Assembly: GCA_030756895.1 (NCBI GenBank)
Contig: JAVBIX010000009.1
Location: 42,839-106,838, forward strand
DNA: 64,000 nt
From: Synechococcus sp. SP2 MAG
GTDB taxonomy: Bacteria > Cyanobacteriota > Cyanobacteriia > PCC-6307 > Cyanobiaceae
Direction of reading: 5' to 3'
Position 1 is the first letter of the stretch. The number at the start of each line of letters is the position of its first letter. Below the pieces are notes generated by a model. That model was not told the origin of the DNA and made no database searches. It saw only the letters and a program-made list of their open reading frames with translations. Position numbers and translations under genes: made by a program. This document shows positions 43,926-53,926 of this stretch, piece by piece.

Positions 43926-44011
43926 CAGCAAGACTCCAGCGCAAAACGCTGATCTTCATCAGCGCTAAGAGCCCTAGCGATGAAAAGCTGCTCTTCAAGG
44001 CTCCAGGCCAT
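43925..44011 (-). CDS. Candidate 28-aa micro-ORF
   Basis: MAWSLEEQLFIARALSADEDQRFALESC; stop overlaps next ATG (TGATG). Confidence 0.35.
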   Translation of the reverse strand: MAWSLEEQLFIARALSADEDQRFALESC

Positions 44012-44066
44012 GGCTGTCCTTGAAAGTGGAAATTAATCTTAAGGCAATTTTCTAAGAGATTGATTT

Positions 44067-44819
44067 TCAGAACCCTCTCGCTCTTGACCGCTGACTCGAA
44101 AGCGAAATGTTTTGGTTCTGCTCAGGGGGCTGTGGATGCCCAGATGTGGGTTGTGCGACAACGTTAAAAGCGAGAGACCAGCGTTCTCCGCTCCCCCGGA
44201 AAGGCATAACGGAATGGGGTTGCCAGGCTGGAAAAATATAAAAATCGCCCGGGCTGGGAAGTACATACCTTGCCATTCCCGTACGAAATGATTGAAGGTG
44301 ATACTCCTCAGGGCCGTGAAAACAAAGCTGTCCATCAAAACTTGATCCGTTGATCTGTGACGGCACCTTTAAAAAAATAACTCCAGAAAAACTTCCTCCA
44401 TGGGTATGCATCGGGTTGTAATCGCCCTCCATTTGGCAATTCAGCCAGATGTCAATCAGCCTTAGTTGGTAGCGACCTGGCACCCATGGGCCACGCCCTT
44501 GAGGTGGTTGTTGGTCAATCACATGACGGATCCAGCGCTCGCAGCCTTCGAGAAGGACCGATTCACAAAGTTCCCGAACGGCCGGTTGTGTCGGATTAAG
44601 TTCTCGTTGTTGATTGAGCTGGCCAGCGAGGCGCCTGGATGCGTCGGGATTGCCTTCTGGATTGTGGAGGATCTCCTCACAATGGAGGAGCAGTTGATTG
44701 CGTAGTTTGAGCTCAAGCTCTCCTTGCACGATGGATCGTGGAAAGAGATCAATGACGTCCATGAAGTGATTGCTTAATTGATGCATTGAAAAGGCATGAG
44801 CTTGGATCGTTGTATTCAT
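44067..44819 (-). CDS. 2OG-Fe(II) oxygenase-like protein
   Basis: WLNCQMEGDYNPMHTHGGSFSGVIFLKVP ... PGDFYIFPAWQPHSVMPFRGSGERWSLAFNV (H..D/H..H..R arrangement). Confidence 0.8.
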   Translation of the reverse strand: MNTTIQAHAFSMHQLSNHFMDVIDLFPRSIVQGELELKLRNQLLLHCEEILHNPEGNPDASRRLAGQLNQQRELNPTQPAVRELCESVLLEGCERWIRHVIDQQPPQGRGPWVPGRYQLRLIDIWLNCQMEGDYNPMHTHGGSFSGVIFLKVPSQINGSSFDGQLCFHGPEEYHLQSFRTGMARYVLPSPGDFYIFPAWQPHSVMPFRGSGERWSLAFNVVAQPTSGHPQPPEQNQNISLSSQRSRARGF

Positions 44820-45142
44820 CCTGAACTCAATATTGAGCCTTCCAATTCATAGGGCTTTTATGCATACGAGGAAAGCCTGCTCTTGGTTGTTTCTGTTGCT
44901 ACAGAAGATGGGGACAACTTCTTGTTGCCGTTTTTTGGACTCTTGCCGGCGAAAAATGCTGCTGCAAATTGCCTTTGTGCCTAGTTGTTTTGCGCACTTA
45001 ATTTGCGGTTTAGTCAGCGGAAATGCATGGGCCAATTGATCTTTCTTGTCTGTGCTGAAGTGCTAGTGATGCTCCCAACTCAATGTCTTCTCGGGATGCA
45101 TCTTCTTAAAAGCTGACTATGAATTTAAGCCCTTAAATTGCA

Positions 45143-45215
45143 TGGAGACTAGGGGATTCGAACCCCTGACCTCTGCGGTGCGATCGCAGCGCTCTACCAG
45201 CTGAGCTAAGACCCC
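45143..45215 (-). tRNA. tRNA-Ala (anticodon CGC)
   Basis: Reverse complement GGGGTCTTAGCTCAGCTGGTAGAGCGCTGCGATCGCACCGCAGAGGTCAGGGGTTCGAATCCCCTAGTCTCCA; G3:U70 pair, anticodon CGC. Confidence 0.92.
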
Positions 45216-45286
45216 GTCGCTCGAAACTTAGCGCCACTCTCATTCTTGCCCGAGGCAGAATGGGGTCTTCGCTTCAGGGAACCAGC

Positions 45287-45490
45287 ATGCCGATCACGCC
45301 GGAATCTCTTGACGCGTTTGATGACGACAAAGTGGCTTTGCTCGCCAAGCGCCTTGAAGACGACGACTACCCCACCCCTTTTGATGGCTTAAGCGATTGG
45401 CATTTGTTGCGTGCCTTGGCGATTCACCGGCCGGACCTCACGGGTCCATACGTTCATTTAGTTGATCAGGAACCATTCGATGAAGATTGA
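45287..45490 (+). CDS. DUF2555 family protein
   Basis: 67 aa MPITPESLDAFDDDKVALLAKRLEDDDYPTPFDGLSDWHLLRALAI... Confidence 0.75.
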   Translation: MPITPESLDAFDDDKVALLAKRLEDDDYPTPFDGLSDWHLLRALAIHRPDLTGPYVHLVDQEPFDED

Positions 45491-46790
45491 GGCCCCAAGG
45501 CCTCTGGAGGGGCGACGCCTTCTCGTAGCGGCATCGGGAAGCATCGCTGCGGTTAAGACCCCACTTCTTGTGAGTGCATTGGTGAAGGCAGGGGCCGAGG
45601 TGCGTTGTGTCATCACCCCCAGCGCCTCACGCCTTGTTAGCCCTGTGGCACTTGCAAGCCTGAGTCGTCACCCCTGTTTGCAAGATCAGGATCAGTGGGA
45701 TCCATCGCAACCTCGGCCGCTGCATGTGGAGCTAGCTGAATGGGCGGATCTTGTGGTTGTGGCTCCTTTAAGCGCCACAAGCTTGGCCCGTTGGACCCAG
45801 GGACTTGGAGATGGGTTGCTGGCCTCCCTGCTGTTGGCTTTCGAGCGGCCTGTGGTGGCGGCATCAGCCATGAATACTGGGATGTGGGGTAATGCTGCAG
45901 TCCGACGCAACTGGGAGCTTTTGCAACAGGATGATCAGGTGCTCTGCCTAGGGCCAGAGCCTGGTTTGTTGGCTTGTGATCGAATTGGAGAGGGGCGAAT
46001 GGCCGACCCCGCTTTGATTCAATTGGCGGTTCTCCATGCCTTTCAGCAAAGGAGCAAGGAACGCCAGTTCACGCGTGATTGGAGCGGTCGTTCCTTGCTC
46101 GTCACCGCTGGCCCAACGGTGGAAGCCCTCGATCCTGCTCGAACGATGAGCAACCGCAGTAGCGGACGCATGGGCGTGATGCTTGCTCAAGCTGCCCGTT
46201 GGCGAGGGGCCCGTGTTGACTTGATCCATGGCCCCTTGCAGTTGCCTGACGCATGGCTTGAAGGGTTGTGTTGCCACCCTGTGGAGTCGGCGCAAGCGAT
46301 GGAGTCGGCACTTATTGATCTGCAGCCGGGTGTTGATGCGGTAGCGATGGCGGCGGCGGTGGCCGATCTGCGCCGTCGTGGTGGAGCGCGTCCTGAGAAA
46401 CCCGCGAAGGCCGCCTTGGCCAGCGTTCTTTCGACCGAAATGGAGCCTGTTCCTGATCTTTTGGCCGGTTTGGCTGAGCGCCGACCCCCTGGTCAAGTGC
46501 TTTTGGGATTTGCTGCTCTCAGTGGTCAAGATGATTCGCTGCTGGAGCTGGCACGTCACAAACTCTCTGCCAAACAATGCGACCTGTTGTTTGCCAACCC
46601 CATTGATCAGCCCAATCAGGGGTTTGGCTCTCATCTAAATGGAGGCTGGTTGCTCAGGCGCGATGGCACACAGGAGCAGTGCGTGCCCCAGTGCAAGCTC
46701 GAGCTCGCCAATCGCTTGTTGGATGAGATCGCCAGGCAGCTGCCCGCGCTGCATCCCCTCAATTCGCCGGATGTTGTCTCAGACGTGTGA
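45480..46790 (+). CDS. coaBC: Bifunctional phosphopantothenoylcysteine decarboxylase/phosphopantothenate-cysteine ligase
   Basis: LLVAASGSIAAVKTPLLVSALVKAGAEVRCVITPSA, TAGPTVEALDPARTMSNRSSGRMG. Confidence 0.93.
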   Translation: MKIEAPRPLEGRRLLVAASGSIAAVKTPLLVSALVKAGAEVRCVITPSASRLVSPVALASLSRHPCLQDQDQWDPSQPRPLHVELAEWADLVVVAPLSATSLARWTQGLGDGLLASLLLAFERPVVAASAMNTGMWGNAAVRRNWELLQQDDQVLCLGPEPGLLACDRIGEGRMADPALIQLAVLHAFQQRSKERQFTRDWSGRSLLVTAGPTVEALDPARTMSNRSSGRMGVMLAQAARWRGARVDLIHGPLQLPDAWLEGLCCHPVESAQAMESALIDLQPGVDAVAMAAAVADLRRRGGARPEKPAKAALASVLSTEMEPVPDLLAGLAERRPPGQVLLGFAALSGQDDSLLELARHKLSAKQCDLLFANPIDQPNQGFGSHLNGGWLLRRDGTQEQCVPQCKLELANRLLDEIARQLPALHPLNSPDVVSDV

Positions 46791-46976
46791 TGTTCTGAGA
46801 TCGGTTTCAGCCACCCTGGAATTGCGGCTTTTAGCGCTTTCAAAGTGCTCCCTTTGGGACCCGCAACGCGAAGCCTTGTTGAGAGCTGCAAAAGGCTTGC
46901 CGGAACGCACGTTTTCCCCTTGTAAGATCGAAAAATCGGTGGATACCGTCTTCGTCCGGCTAATCAGTTTTTCTCT

Positions 46977-47798
46977 ATGCGCATCCGTCCCCTGCTGGCC
47001 CTGGTGCTAGCCCTTTGTCTCACCGTTGTAACCGCCTGCAGTGGTGGTGCTGAGGCCATAGATCGATCCAACGTCACCTATGACGACATCCGCAATACGG
47101 GCAAGGCGAATGATTGCCCCACCCTGCCTGATTCGGCCCGTGGTTCCATCAGCCTTACGGCTGGCGCTGCTTACGAACTGCGTGGAATCTGCATGCATCC
47201 CTCCCAGGTCTTCGTAAAAGGCGAACCCGCCAACAAGCGTCAAGAGGCGCAATTCGTTGAGGGCAAAATTCTCACCCGCTACACATCGAGTTTGGATGAA
47301 GTCTTTGGTGATCTCATCGTTAGTGAAGACGGTTTGAGCTTCAACGAGAAAGGCGGTATCGATTTCCAGCCGATCACCGTTTTGGTTCCTGGTGGTGAGG
47401 AATTTCCCTTCACCTTCTCAAGCAAAAACCTTCAAGCCACCGCTGATGGTGCAGCACTTACAACCAGTACCGACTTCGACGGCACTTACCGCACACCTAG
47501 CTACCGCACCAGTAACTTCATCGACCCCAAGGGTCGTGCGTTAACAACCGGTGTGGACTATCCCCAGGGCCTGATGGCATTGGGTGGTGACTACGACCAA
47601 CTTGAAAGCGAAAACGTCAAGCGCTACATCGATGGCACTGGCCTTATGAGCTTCTCAATCACCAAAATCGACCCTGAGACAGGTGAGTTTGGCGGCGTGT
47701 TTACAGCGATTCAACCCTCCGACTCCGATATGGGCGGCCGGGAGATCGTTGACGTGAAGATCAGCGGAGAGGTCTTTGGTCGTCTTGAGGAGGCTTGA
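46977..47798 (+). CDS. psbO: Photosystem II manganese-stabilizing protein PsbO
   Basis: Lipoprotein-like signal then LTYDDI-like NVTYDDIRNTGKANDCPTL, GGIDFQPITVLVPGGEEFPFTFSSKNLQA. Confidence 0.97.
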   Translation: MRIRPLLALVLALCLTVVTACSGGAEAIDRSNVTYDDIRNTGKANDCPTLPDSARGSISLTAGAAYELRGICMHPSQVFVKGEPANKRQEAQFVEGKILTRYTSSLDEVFGDLIVSEDGLSFNEKGGIDFQPITVLVPGGEEFPFTFSSKNLQATADGAALTTSTDFDGTYRTPSYRTSNFIDPKGRALTTGVDYPQGLMALGGDYDQLESENVKRYIDGTGLMSFSITKIDPETGEFGGVFTAIQPSDSDMGGREIVDVKISGEVFGRLEEA

Positions 47799-47828
47799 CC
47801 ACCGCTGCTCAGACGCATTGATTCAAAA

Positions 47829-47853
47829 GGAGGGCTGAGGCCCTCTTTTTTTT
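47829..47853 (+). terminator. Rho-independent terminator after psbO
   Basis: GAGGGC-TGAG-GCCCTC hairpin followed by T8. Confidence 0.85.
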
Positions 47854-47902
47854 GTGTCTTCTGGGAGAATTTCGCCATCCCTGATCCAGACACGAATCGC
47901 CG

Positions 47903-49072
47903 ATGACTGCCAGTTCCTCGTCCTCGCAGCGCACCGGGGTGATTGCTCCTTACGGAGGCACCTTGGTGGATTTGATGGTGTCAGCCACGGAGCATGCCGC
48001 GCTGAAGGCTTCCGCCACCACAAGCATTGAATGCTCCGATCGCAATGCCTGTGATATCGAGCTGCTTGTAGTGGGTGGGTTCTCTCCAGAGCGAGGATTC
48101 ATGCATCAGGCCGACTACGACTCCGTTGTGGCCGGGCACCGCACCACGTCTGGTTACCTGTTTGGGTTGCCGATTGTGATGGATACCGACCGGGAGGACG
48201 TGGCGGTTGGTGACAAGGTGTTGTTGACATACAAAGGTCAGGACCTCGCTCTTCTCACCGTTGGAGATAGGTGGGAACCCGACAAAGTTGTCGAGGCCAA
48301 AGGTTGTTATGGCACCACCTCGCTAGAGCACCCGGCGGTGCGCATGATCGCCACAGAGCGCCGTCGTTACTACCTCGGTGGTTTGATTCAGGGCTTGCAG
48401 CTTCCGGAGCGGGTCTTCCCTTGCAAGACGCCTGCAGAGGTGCGCGCCGGTCTTCCTGACGGCGAAGACGTGGTGGCATTCCAGTGCCGAAATCCCATCC
48501 ATCGCGCCCACTACGAGCTCTTTACCCGTGCACTGCACGCCCAAAACGTCAGTGAAAATGCTGTCGTGCTGGTGCACCCCACCTGTGGGCCCACCCAGCA
48601 GGACGACATCCCTGGCGCCGTTCGCTTCCAGACCTATGAACGCCTGGCCGCAGAAGTGGATAACTCGCGCATTCGTTGGGCCTATCTGCCGTACGCGATG
48701 CACATGGCTGGGCCGCGTGAAGCTCTGCAGCACATGATCATTCGCCGGAACTACGGCTGTACTCACTTCATCATTGGCCGGGATATGGCTGGATGTAAGT
48801 CCTCCCTCTCAGGGGATGATTTTTACGGCCCCTATGACGCGCAGAATTTCGCCAAAGAGTGTGCTCCTGAACTGACGATGGAGACCGTGCCCTCCTTGAA
48901 TCTCGTCTTTACCGACGAAGAGGGGTATGTCACTGCGGAACATGCGGAGGCCCGCGGTCTGCATGTCAAAAAGCTCAGCGGCACCCAATTCCGCAAGATG
49001 CTTCGCAGTGGCGAGGAGATCCCAGAGTGGTTTGCGTTCCGCAGCGTGGTTGAGGTCCTTCGGGCCTCCTAA
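47903..49072 (+). CDS. sat: Sulfate adenylyltransferase
   Basis: FQCRNPIHRAHYELFTRAL, HMAGPREALQHMIIRRNYGCTHFIIGRDMAG. Confidence 0.96.
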   Translation: MTASSSSSQRTGVIAPYGGTLVDLMVSATEHAALKASATTSIECSDRNACDIELLVVGGFSPERGFMHQADYDSVVAGHRTTSGYLFGLPIVMDTDREDVAVGDKVLLTYKGQDLALLTVGDRWEPDKVVEAKGCYGTTSLEHPAVRMIATERRRYYLGGLIQGLQLPERVFPCKTPAEVRAGLPDGEDVVAFQCRNPIHRAHYELFTRALHAQNVSENAVVLVHPTCGPTQQDDIPGAVRFQTYERLAAEVDNSRIRWAYLPYAMHMAGPREALQHMIIRRNYGCTHFIIGRDMAGCKSSLSGDDFYGPYDAQNFAKECAPELTMETVPSLNLVFTDEEGYVTAEHAEARGLHVKKLSGTQFRKMLRSGEEIPEWFAFRSVVEVLRAS

Positions 49073-49117
49073 TTTTTTCGATTTCTATTAACATTCCTTC
49101 ATCAGAGGCGAAGAACC

Positions 49118-50971
49118 TTGAACAAGCGTTGGCGCAATGTGGGGCTTTATGTCCTGCTCGTAGTGGTAGTAATCGTTGTGGGTACGGCGTTCCTTGACCG
49201 TCCCGACCCTGCAACGGCAGCACGCACGCTGCGGTACAGCGATTTTGTGGAATCTGTTCAGGAAGATCAGGTCAGCAGGGTGTTGCTCTCTCCCGATCGT
49301 GGAACTGCTCAGATTGTTGAGACCGATGGTCGTCGTGCGGAGGTCAACCTCGCTCCGGACAAGGATCTGCTGAAGATGCTGACGGATCACAACGTCGACA
49401 TCGCTGTGCAGCCTTCACGTCAGCCGGGCGCTTGGCAGCAAGCCGCGACCAGTTTGATCTTCCCGTTATTGCTCCTCGGAGGCCTTTTCTTCCTGTTCCG
49501 TCGCGCCCAGGGCGGCGGTGGCGGCGGTGGAAACCAAGCCATGAATTTTGGCAAGAGCAAGGCCAGGGTCCAAATGGAACCCACCACACAAATCACCTTC
49601 GGGGATGTGGCCGGAATTGAAGGAGCCAAGCTTGAGCTCACTGAGGTGGTTGATTTCCTCAAGAACCCAGATCGTTTTACCGCTGTAGGAGCAAAAATTC
49701 CTAAGGGTTGTTTGCTTGTTGGCCCTCCTGGTACAGGTAAAACCTTGCTTGCCAAAGCCGTGGCGGGTGAAGCAGGTGTTCCCTTCTTCTCGATCTCAGG
49801 CTCTGAGTTTGTAGAGATGTTCGTTGGTGTTGGTGCCAGCCGTGTTCGCGACCTGTTTGAACAGGCCAAGAAAAATGCACCTTGCATCGTGTTCATCGAT
49901 GAGATCGATGCTGTCGGTCGTCAGCGTGGCGCTGGTCTCGGTGGCGGTAACGATGAGCGAGAGCAAACCTTGAACCAGCTCCTTACGGAGATGGATGGTT
50001 TTGAAGGCAATACCGGAATCATCATCATTGCGGCAACCAACCGTCCTGACGTGTTGGATTCAGCTTTGATGCGTCCAGGTCGTTTCGACCGTCAAGTCAC
50101 GGTTGACCGCCCTGATTACGCTGGTCGCCTCCAAATCCTTGGCGTTCACGCCCGCAGCAAAACCCTCTCGAAGGATGTGGATCTCGACAAGGTGGCTCGC
50201 CGGACTCCTGGATATACAGGTGCTGATTTGGCCAACCTTCTCAATGAAGCGGCGATCTTTGCGGCCCGTCGCCAACTCACTGAGGTGAGCAACGACGAGA
50301 TCAGTGATGCGATTGAGCGCATCATGGTGGGTCCCGAGAAGAAGGACCGGGTAATGAGCGAGCGTCGCAAGCGTCTGGTTGCCTATCACGAGGCAGGCCA
50401 TGCCTTGGTGGGTGCACTGATGCCTGATTACGACGCCGTTCAGAAGATCTCGATCATTCCTCGTGGCAACGCTGGTGGTTTGACCTTCTTTACGCCGAGC
50501 GAAGAACGGATGGAATCGGGTCTCTACTCACGGACCTATCTTCAGAATCAAATGGCTGTGGCCTTGGGCGGTCGGGTTGCAGAAGAGATTGTTTACGGAG
50601 AAGACGAGGTCACAACCGGTGCATCCAACGACCTTCAGCAGGTGGCTTCAGTTGCCCGTCAAATGGTGACCCGCTTTGGGATGAGCGACAAGCTCGGCCC
50701 TGTTGCCCTCGGCCGTGCACAAGGTGGAATGTTCTTGGGTAGAGATATCGCTGCTGAACGTGACTTCTCAGAAGCCACCGCCGCCACGATTGACTCCGAG
50801 GTGTCGGATCTTGTTGATGTGGCCTATCACCGTGCCACCAAGGTGTTGAACGACAACCGTTCTGTCCTTGACGAGCTCGCCGAAATGCTGGTTGAAAGCG
50901 AAACTGTTGATTCTCAGGAACTTCAGGATCTGCTAATCCGACGCGATGTGCGAATTGCTGAGTACGTCTGA
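49118..50971 (+). CDS. ftsH: ATP-dependent zinc metalloprotease FtsH
   Basis: [67 protein letters not shown] start. Confidence 0.97.
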   Translation: MNKRWRNVGLYVLLVVVVIVVGTAFLDRPDPATAARTLRYSDFVESVQEDQVSRVLLSPDRGTAQIVETDGRRAEVNLAPDKDLLKMLTDHNVDIAVQPSRQPGAWQQAATSLIFPLLLLGGLFFLFRRAQGGGGGGGNQAMNFGKSKARVQMEPTTQITFGDVAGIEGAKLELTEVVDFLKNPDRFTAVGAKIPKGCLLVGPPGTGKTLLAKAVAGEAGVPFFSISGSEFVEMFVGVGASRVRDLFEQAKKNAPCIVFIDEIDAVGRQRGAGLGGGNDEREQTLNQLLTEMDGFEGNTGIIIIAATNRPDVLDSALMRPGRFDRQVTVDRPDYAGRLQILGVHARSKTLSKDVDLDKVARRTPGYTGADLANLLNEAAIFAARRQLTEVSNDEISDAIERIMVGPEKKDRVMSERRKRLVAYHEAGHALVGALMPDYDAVQKISIIPRGNAGGLTFFTPSEERMESGLYSRTYLQNQMAVALGGRVAEEIVYGEDEVTTGASNDLQQVASVARQMVTRFGMSDKLGPVALGRAQGGMFLGRDIAAERDFSEATAATIDSEVSDLVDVAYHRATKVLNDNRSVLDELAEMLVESETVDSQELQDLLIRRDVRIAEYV

Positions 50972-51596
50972 TCGTCAGCAGTGGTTGAAGGACTCTTTGC
51001 GCCGTCAGCCACTCATTCTTGTTTTGCGGCCCAAGGAGAGTGATCTCTTTGGGCCGTTTTTGCAGTCACTGTTGTGTCAACGCCTCGATCAGTTGGTCGA
51101 TCTTGGTGTCCATCACATTGAGATTGCCTGGATGGATCACTCTCGCTGGAGTGACCTGATAGCGGCGATCCGTTTGCGCCATCCAACCCTTCAGCTGGGA
51201 GTGGCGTCTGTCACGTCTCAACGCGGTCTGCAAGCAGTCATCGATCTTGATCTGCCCTATGCCATGTCGCCGCTGTTGGATCAGGCTCTGGTCTCTATGG
51301 CCCATCAACACAACTGTTGTCTCGTTCCTGGTGTGATGACGCCAACCGAAATTCGGCAGGCGATGGTTCTTGGTTGCCATGTTGTGAAATTGTTTCCAGC
51401 GGTTGTGCTGGGCCTCGATTACCACCGGCAGATTTCAGCGCCGATGGGGGATCTGCCCTTCATGATTGCCGCCGGAGGTTTGAGTGTGGCCGACTTGGAT
51501 CCGTGGCTATCGGCTGGTTACGACGCGATTGCCCTCGGTCGTGGGGTCCTCAGTACCACAGATGCTGTCGCCGACTTACGTAATTGGTTGACGTGA
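50946..51596 (+). CDS. KDPG/KHG aldolase-like protein
   Basis: [71 protein letters not shown]. Confidence 0.85.
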   Translation: MCELLSTSDRQQWLKDSLRRQPLILVLRPKESDLFGPFLQSLLCQRLDQLVDLGVHHIEIAWMDHSRWSDLIAAIRLRHPTLQLGVASVTSQRGLQAVIDLDLPYAMSPLLDQALVSMAHQHNCCLVPGVMTPTEIRQAMVLGCHVVKLFPAVVLGLDYHRQISAPMGDLPFMIAAGGLSVADLDPWLSAGYDAIALGRGVLSTTDAVADLRNWLT

Positions 51597-51635
51597 GTCT
51601 TGTCTGCTACAGATGGGATAGCGATTTGATTTCGG

Positions 51636-52268
51636 ATGTCTCAGTTATCCATCAAGCTGAGCGACAAGGCGGATGCTCTGATCGCGCAATTGCAGAAAGA
51701 GATCTTTAATCGTCGCCGTAAAAAGGTCACCGCAGCTGGCGTTGTTGAGACCCTGGTTGAAAGTGGTGCGCGCTCTCAGTCCGACAAGCGCTTTGCCACC
51801 TCTTGGGTCAATCTGATTGAAGACATTGAGAAAGCGGCAAAGCTGGCAACTGCGCATGGAAGCAAGCCCTCATCCTTGACGGATGAGGAATGGGTGATGG
51901 TGTTGAGTCATCGCAATCGCCAAGTCTCCAAACCGCGTCAAGCAAGCAAAGCCAGCAAAGTAAGCAAAGCCAGCAAAACTGTGAAGGCTGATCAGTCCGC
52001 TGCTGCTGGTACTGCTGCTCCACGCACGACGACCGCAACGAAAACCAAACGAGCCTCCTCTTCCTCGCGGGTCGCTAAAGCTCGGGTGGTCAAGACAGCG
52101 GAAACGTCTACTACCTCCTTGGCGTCAGTTGGGAAACCTCGTAAGGCGCGCCGTGCCCGTAAGTCGAGCCCTGAGTCCACGTCGGCTCGTTCTACGGCTG
52201 GCCGCATGGCGAAAGCGGCAGCACAATTAGCTAACAGCAATGGGATCCAGTCTCCGGCCAGAAGTTAG
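51636..52268 (+). CDS. Hypothetical protein with Lys/Ala/Ser-rich histone H1-like C-terminal tail
   Basis: Structured ~100-aa N-terminus then KASKVSKASKTVKADQ...KTKRASSSSRVAKARVVK...RKARRARKSS low-complexity basic tail. Confidence 0.8.
   Translation: MSQLSIKLSDKADALIAQLQKEIFNRRRKKVTAAGVVETLVESGARSQSDKRFATSWVNLIEDIEKAAKLATAHGSKPSSLTDEEWVMVLSHRNRQVSKPRQASKASKVSKASKTVKADQSAAAGTAAPRTTTATKTKRASSSSRVAKARVVKTAETSTTSLASVGKPRKARRARKSSPESTSARSTAGRMAKAAAQLANSNGIQSPARS
51944..51979 (+). repeat. Two imperfect tandem 18-bp units inside the Lys-rich tail coding region
   Basis: AAGCAAAGCCAGCAAAGT / AAGCAAAGCCAGCAAAAC (16/18 identical). Confidence 0.8.
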
Positions 52269-52280
52269 GGGTGACTCAGA

Positions 52281-53369
52281 TCACCAAAGGCTGCATTGTC
52301 CTTGCTGCCTGAGCAGGTGATCGGCAAGGACCAAGGACACCATTGCTTCCACCATCGGAACGGCTCTTGGTAAGACGCAAGGGTCGTGGCGTCCTTTTGC
52401 TGAGAGCGTGGTGGCATCCCCTGCCGCGTTGATGGTCTGTTGCTCCTTGCGGATGGTGGCCGTTGGCTTGAAGGCCACGCGGATCACAATCGGTTCCCCG
52501 TTGCTGATCCCTCCCTGAATGCCTCCGGAATAGTTCGTGGCTGTATGCAAGCTTCCATCCTGGGTGGGCAGGAAGGCATCGTTGTGGGCACTGCCCTTCA
52601 GCAACGTGCCGGCAAAGCCCGATCCGATTTCAAAGCCCTTGGTGGCGGGCAGTGACATCACGGCTTTGGCTAGATCAGCTTCCAGCTTGTCGAACACGGG
52701 CATTCCCAGTCCTGTGCTCGCTTGCCTCACCACGCACTCAATCACTCCGCCGCAGGAATCTCCCTCTTGGCCGATTGCTTCAATGCGTTGAATCATCTGT
52801 TCGGCCATCCCTGCATCAGGGCAGCGCACGATGTTGCTTTCCACTTGTTCGGGTGTGACTGAGCTGGGATCAATGCTCGCCTCGAGGTCATGGATTCGCT
52901 TCACCCAAGCGATGACTTCGGTGCCATTGGCTTTTCTGAGTAGCTGCCTGGCAACAGCTCCCGCTGCAACCCGTCCAATCGTTTCCCGTGCGGAGGCTCT
53001 TCCTCCTCCGCTGCGGGCCTGGATGCCGTACTTCGCCTGGTAAGTGGCATCGGCATGGGAGGGGCGAAAGGCCACTTCCATGTCTTTGTAGTCCTGAGGT
53101 CGTTGGTCCTTGTTGCGCACCACCATTGCAATCGGTGTGCCCAGGGTTACCCCATCCAGTAATCCGCTCAGGATCTCGACCTGGTCTGCTTCTTTCCTTG
53201 GAGTGGTGATACGACTTTGGCCAGGCCGTCTGCGGTCCAGGTCTGCCTGAATGGCCTCAAGGTCTAACTCCAGCCTGGGCGGGCAGCCATCCACGATCAC
53301 GCCCACGCCTCCACCGTGCGATTCCCCAAAGGTGCTGATCCGAAACAGTTCTCCGAAGCTGCTGCCCAT
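52281..53369 (-). CDS. aroC: Chorismate synthase
   Basis: [50 protein letters not shown]. Confidence 0.97.
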   Translation of the reverse strand: MGSSFGELFRISTFGESHGGGVGVIVDGCPPRLELDLEAIQADLDRRRPGQSRITTPRKEADQVEILSGLLDGVTLGTPIAMVVRNKDQRPQDYKDMEVAFRPSHADATYQAKYGIQARSGGGRASARETIGRVAAGAVARQLLRKANGTEVIAWVKRIHDLEASIDPSSVTPEQVESNIVRCPDAGMAEQMIQRIEAIGQEGDSCGGVIECVVRQASTGLGMPVFDKLEADLAKAVMSLPATKGFEIGSGFAGTLLKGSAHNDAFLPTQDGSLHTATNYSGGIQGGISNGEPIVIRVAFKPTATIRKEQQTINAAGDATTLSAKGRHDPCVLPRAVPMVEAMVSLVLADHLLRQQGQCSLW

Positions 53370-53440
53370 GGGGCCTCCCTGCTGGGATGAGCGTAATCAG
53401 TCGAGTTCACTGTTGAGCTGTAATAAGCCCTGATCAGAGC

Positions 53441-53926
53441 TCAGATCAGATCAGGAAGCGCTGCCGTTGGACGTTCGCTTTCTGGAAGATCTCTGAGCAT
53501 GGTGAAATCTTCAAAGCTGAATCCAGGCCCAACACAGCAACTCACCAGGCTGTAGGGACCTTCCGCTTGAGCGGCCTGCCAGTGATCCGCTGGAATCACC
53601 TGAACAGGGTTGTGCATCGACAACACTTCTCGAGTGGCCTGATCAGCCTTTGGCTTGAGGCACCACAGACTTAGCGGTGCTCCTTGCAAATGGGTCCACA
53701 CCTCATCGGCATGGCTCACCCTGTGCCAGCGACTGAGCGATCCTGCATCCAAGAGATACAAGATTGTGCTGATGGCGCAGCGTTGTTGTTGATCAGGTCG
53801 AACCACAAGGGCAGAGCTTCGATGCAGCTCGCGGTACCAGCCGCCCTCTGGATGCGGTTGCAGCTTCCATTCCTCGATCAGCTTCTCAACGACCTCAGAT
53901 GGGTTGCGTTCGTTCATGGGATTCAC
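53441..53926 (-). CDS. Cupin (DUF985-like) protein
   Basis: LIEEWKLQPHPEGGWYRELHRS, AISTILYLLDAGSLSRWHRVSHADEVWTHLQGAPLSL. Confidence 0.85.
   Translation of the reverse strand: MNPMNERNPSEVVEKLIEEWKLQPHPEGGWYRELHRSSALVVRPDQQQRCAISTILYLLDAGSLSRWHRVSHADEVWTHLQGAPLSLWCLKPKADQATREVLSMHNPVQVIPADHWQAAQAEGPYSLVSCCVGPGFSFEDFTMLRDLPESERPTAALPDLI

Noticed and set aside
44833-45039. 68-aa plus-strand ORF, cysteine-rich (MHTRKACSWLFLLLQKMGTTSCCRFLDSCRRKMLLQ...), considered as a possible secreted peptide
   Set aside because: Equally long ORF on the opposite strand, no recognisable leader/core layout or partner enzyme, and no way to show coding bias; not supported.
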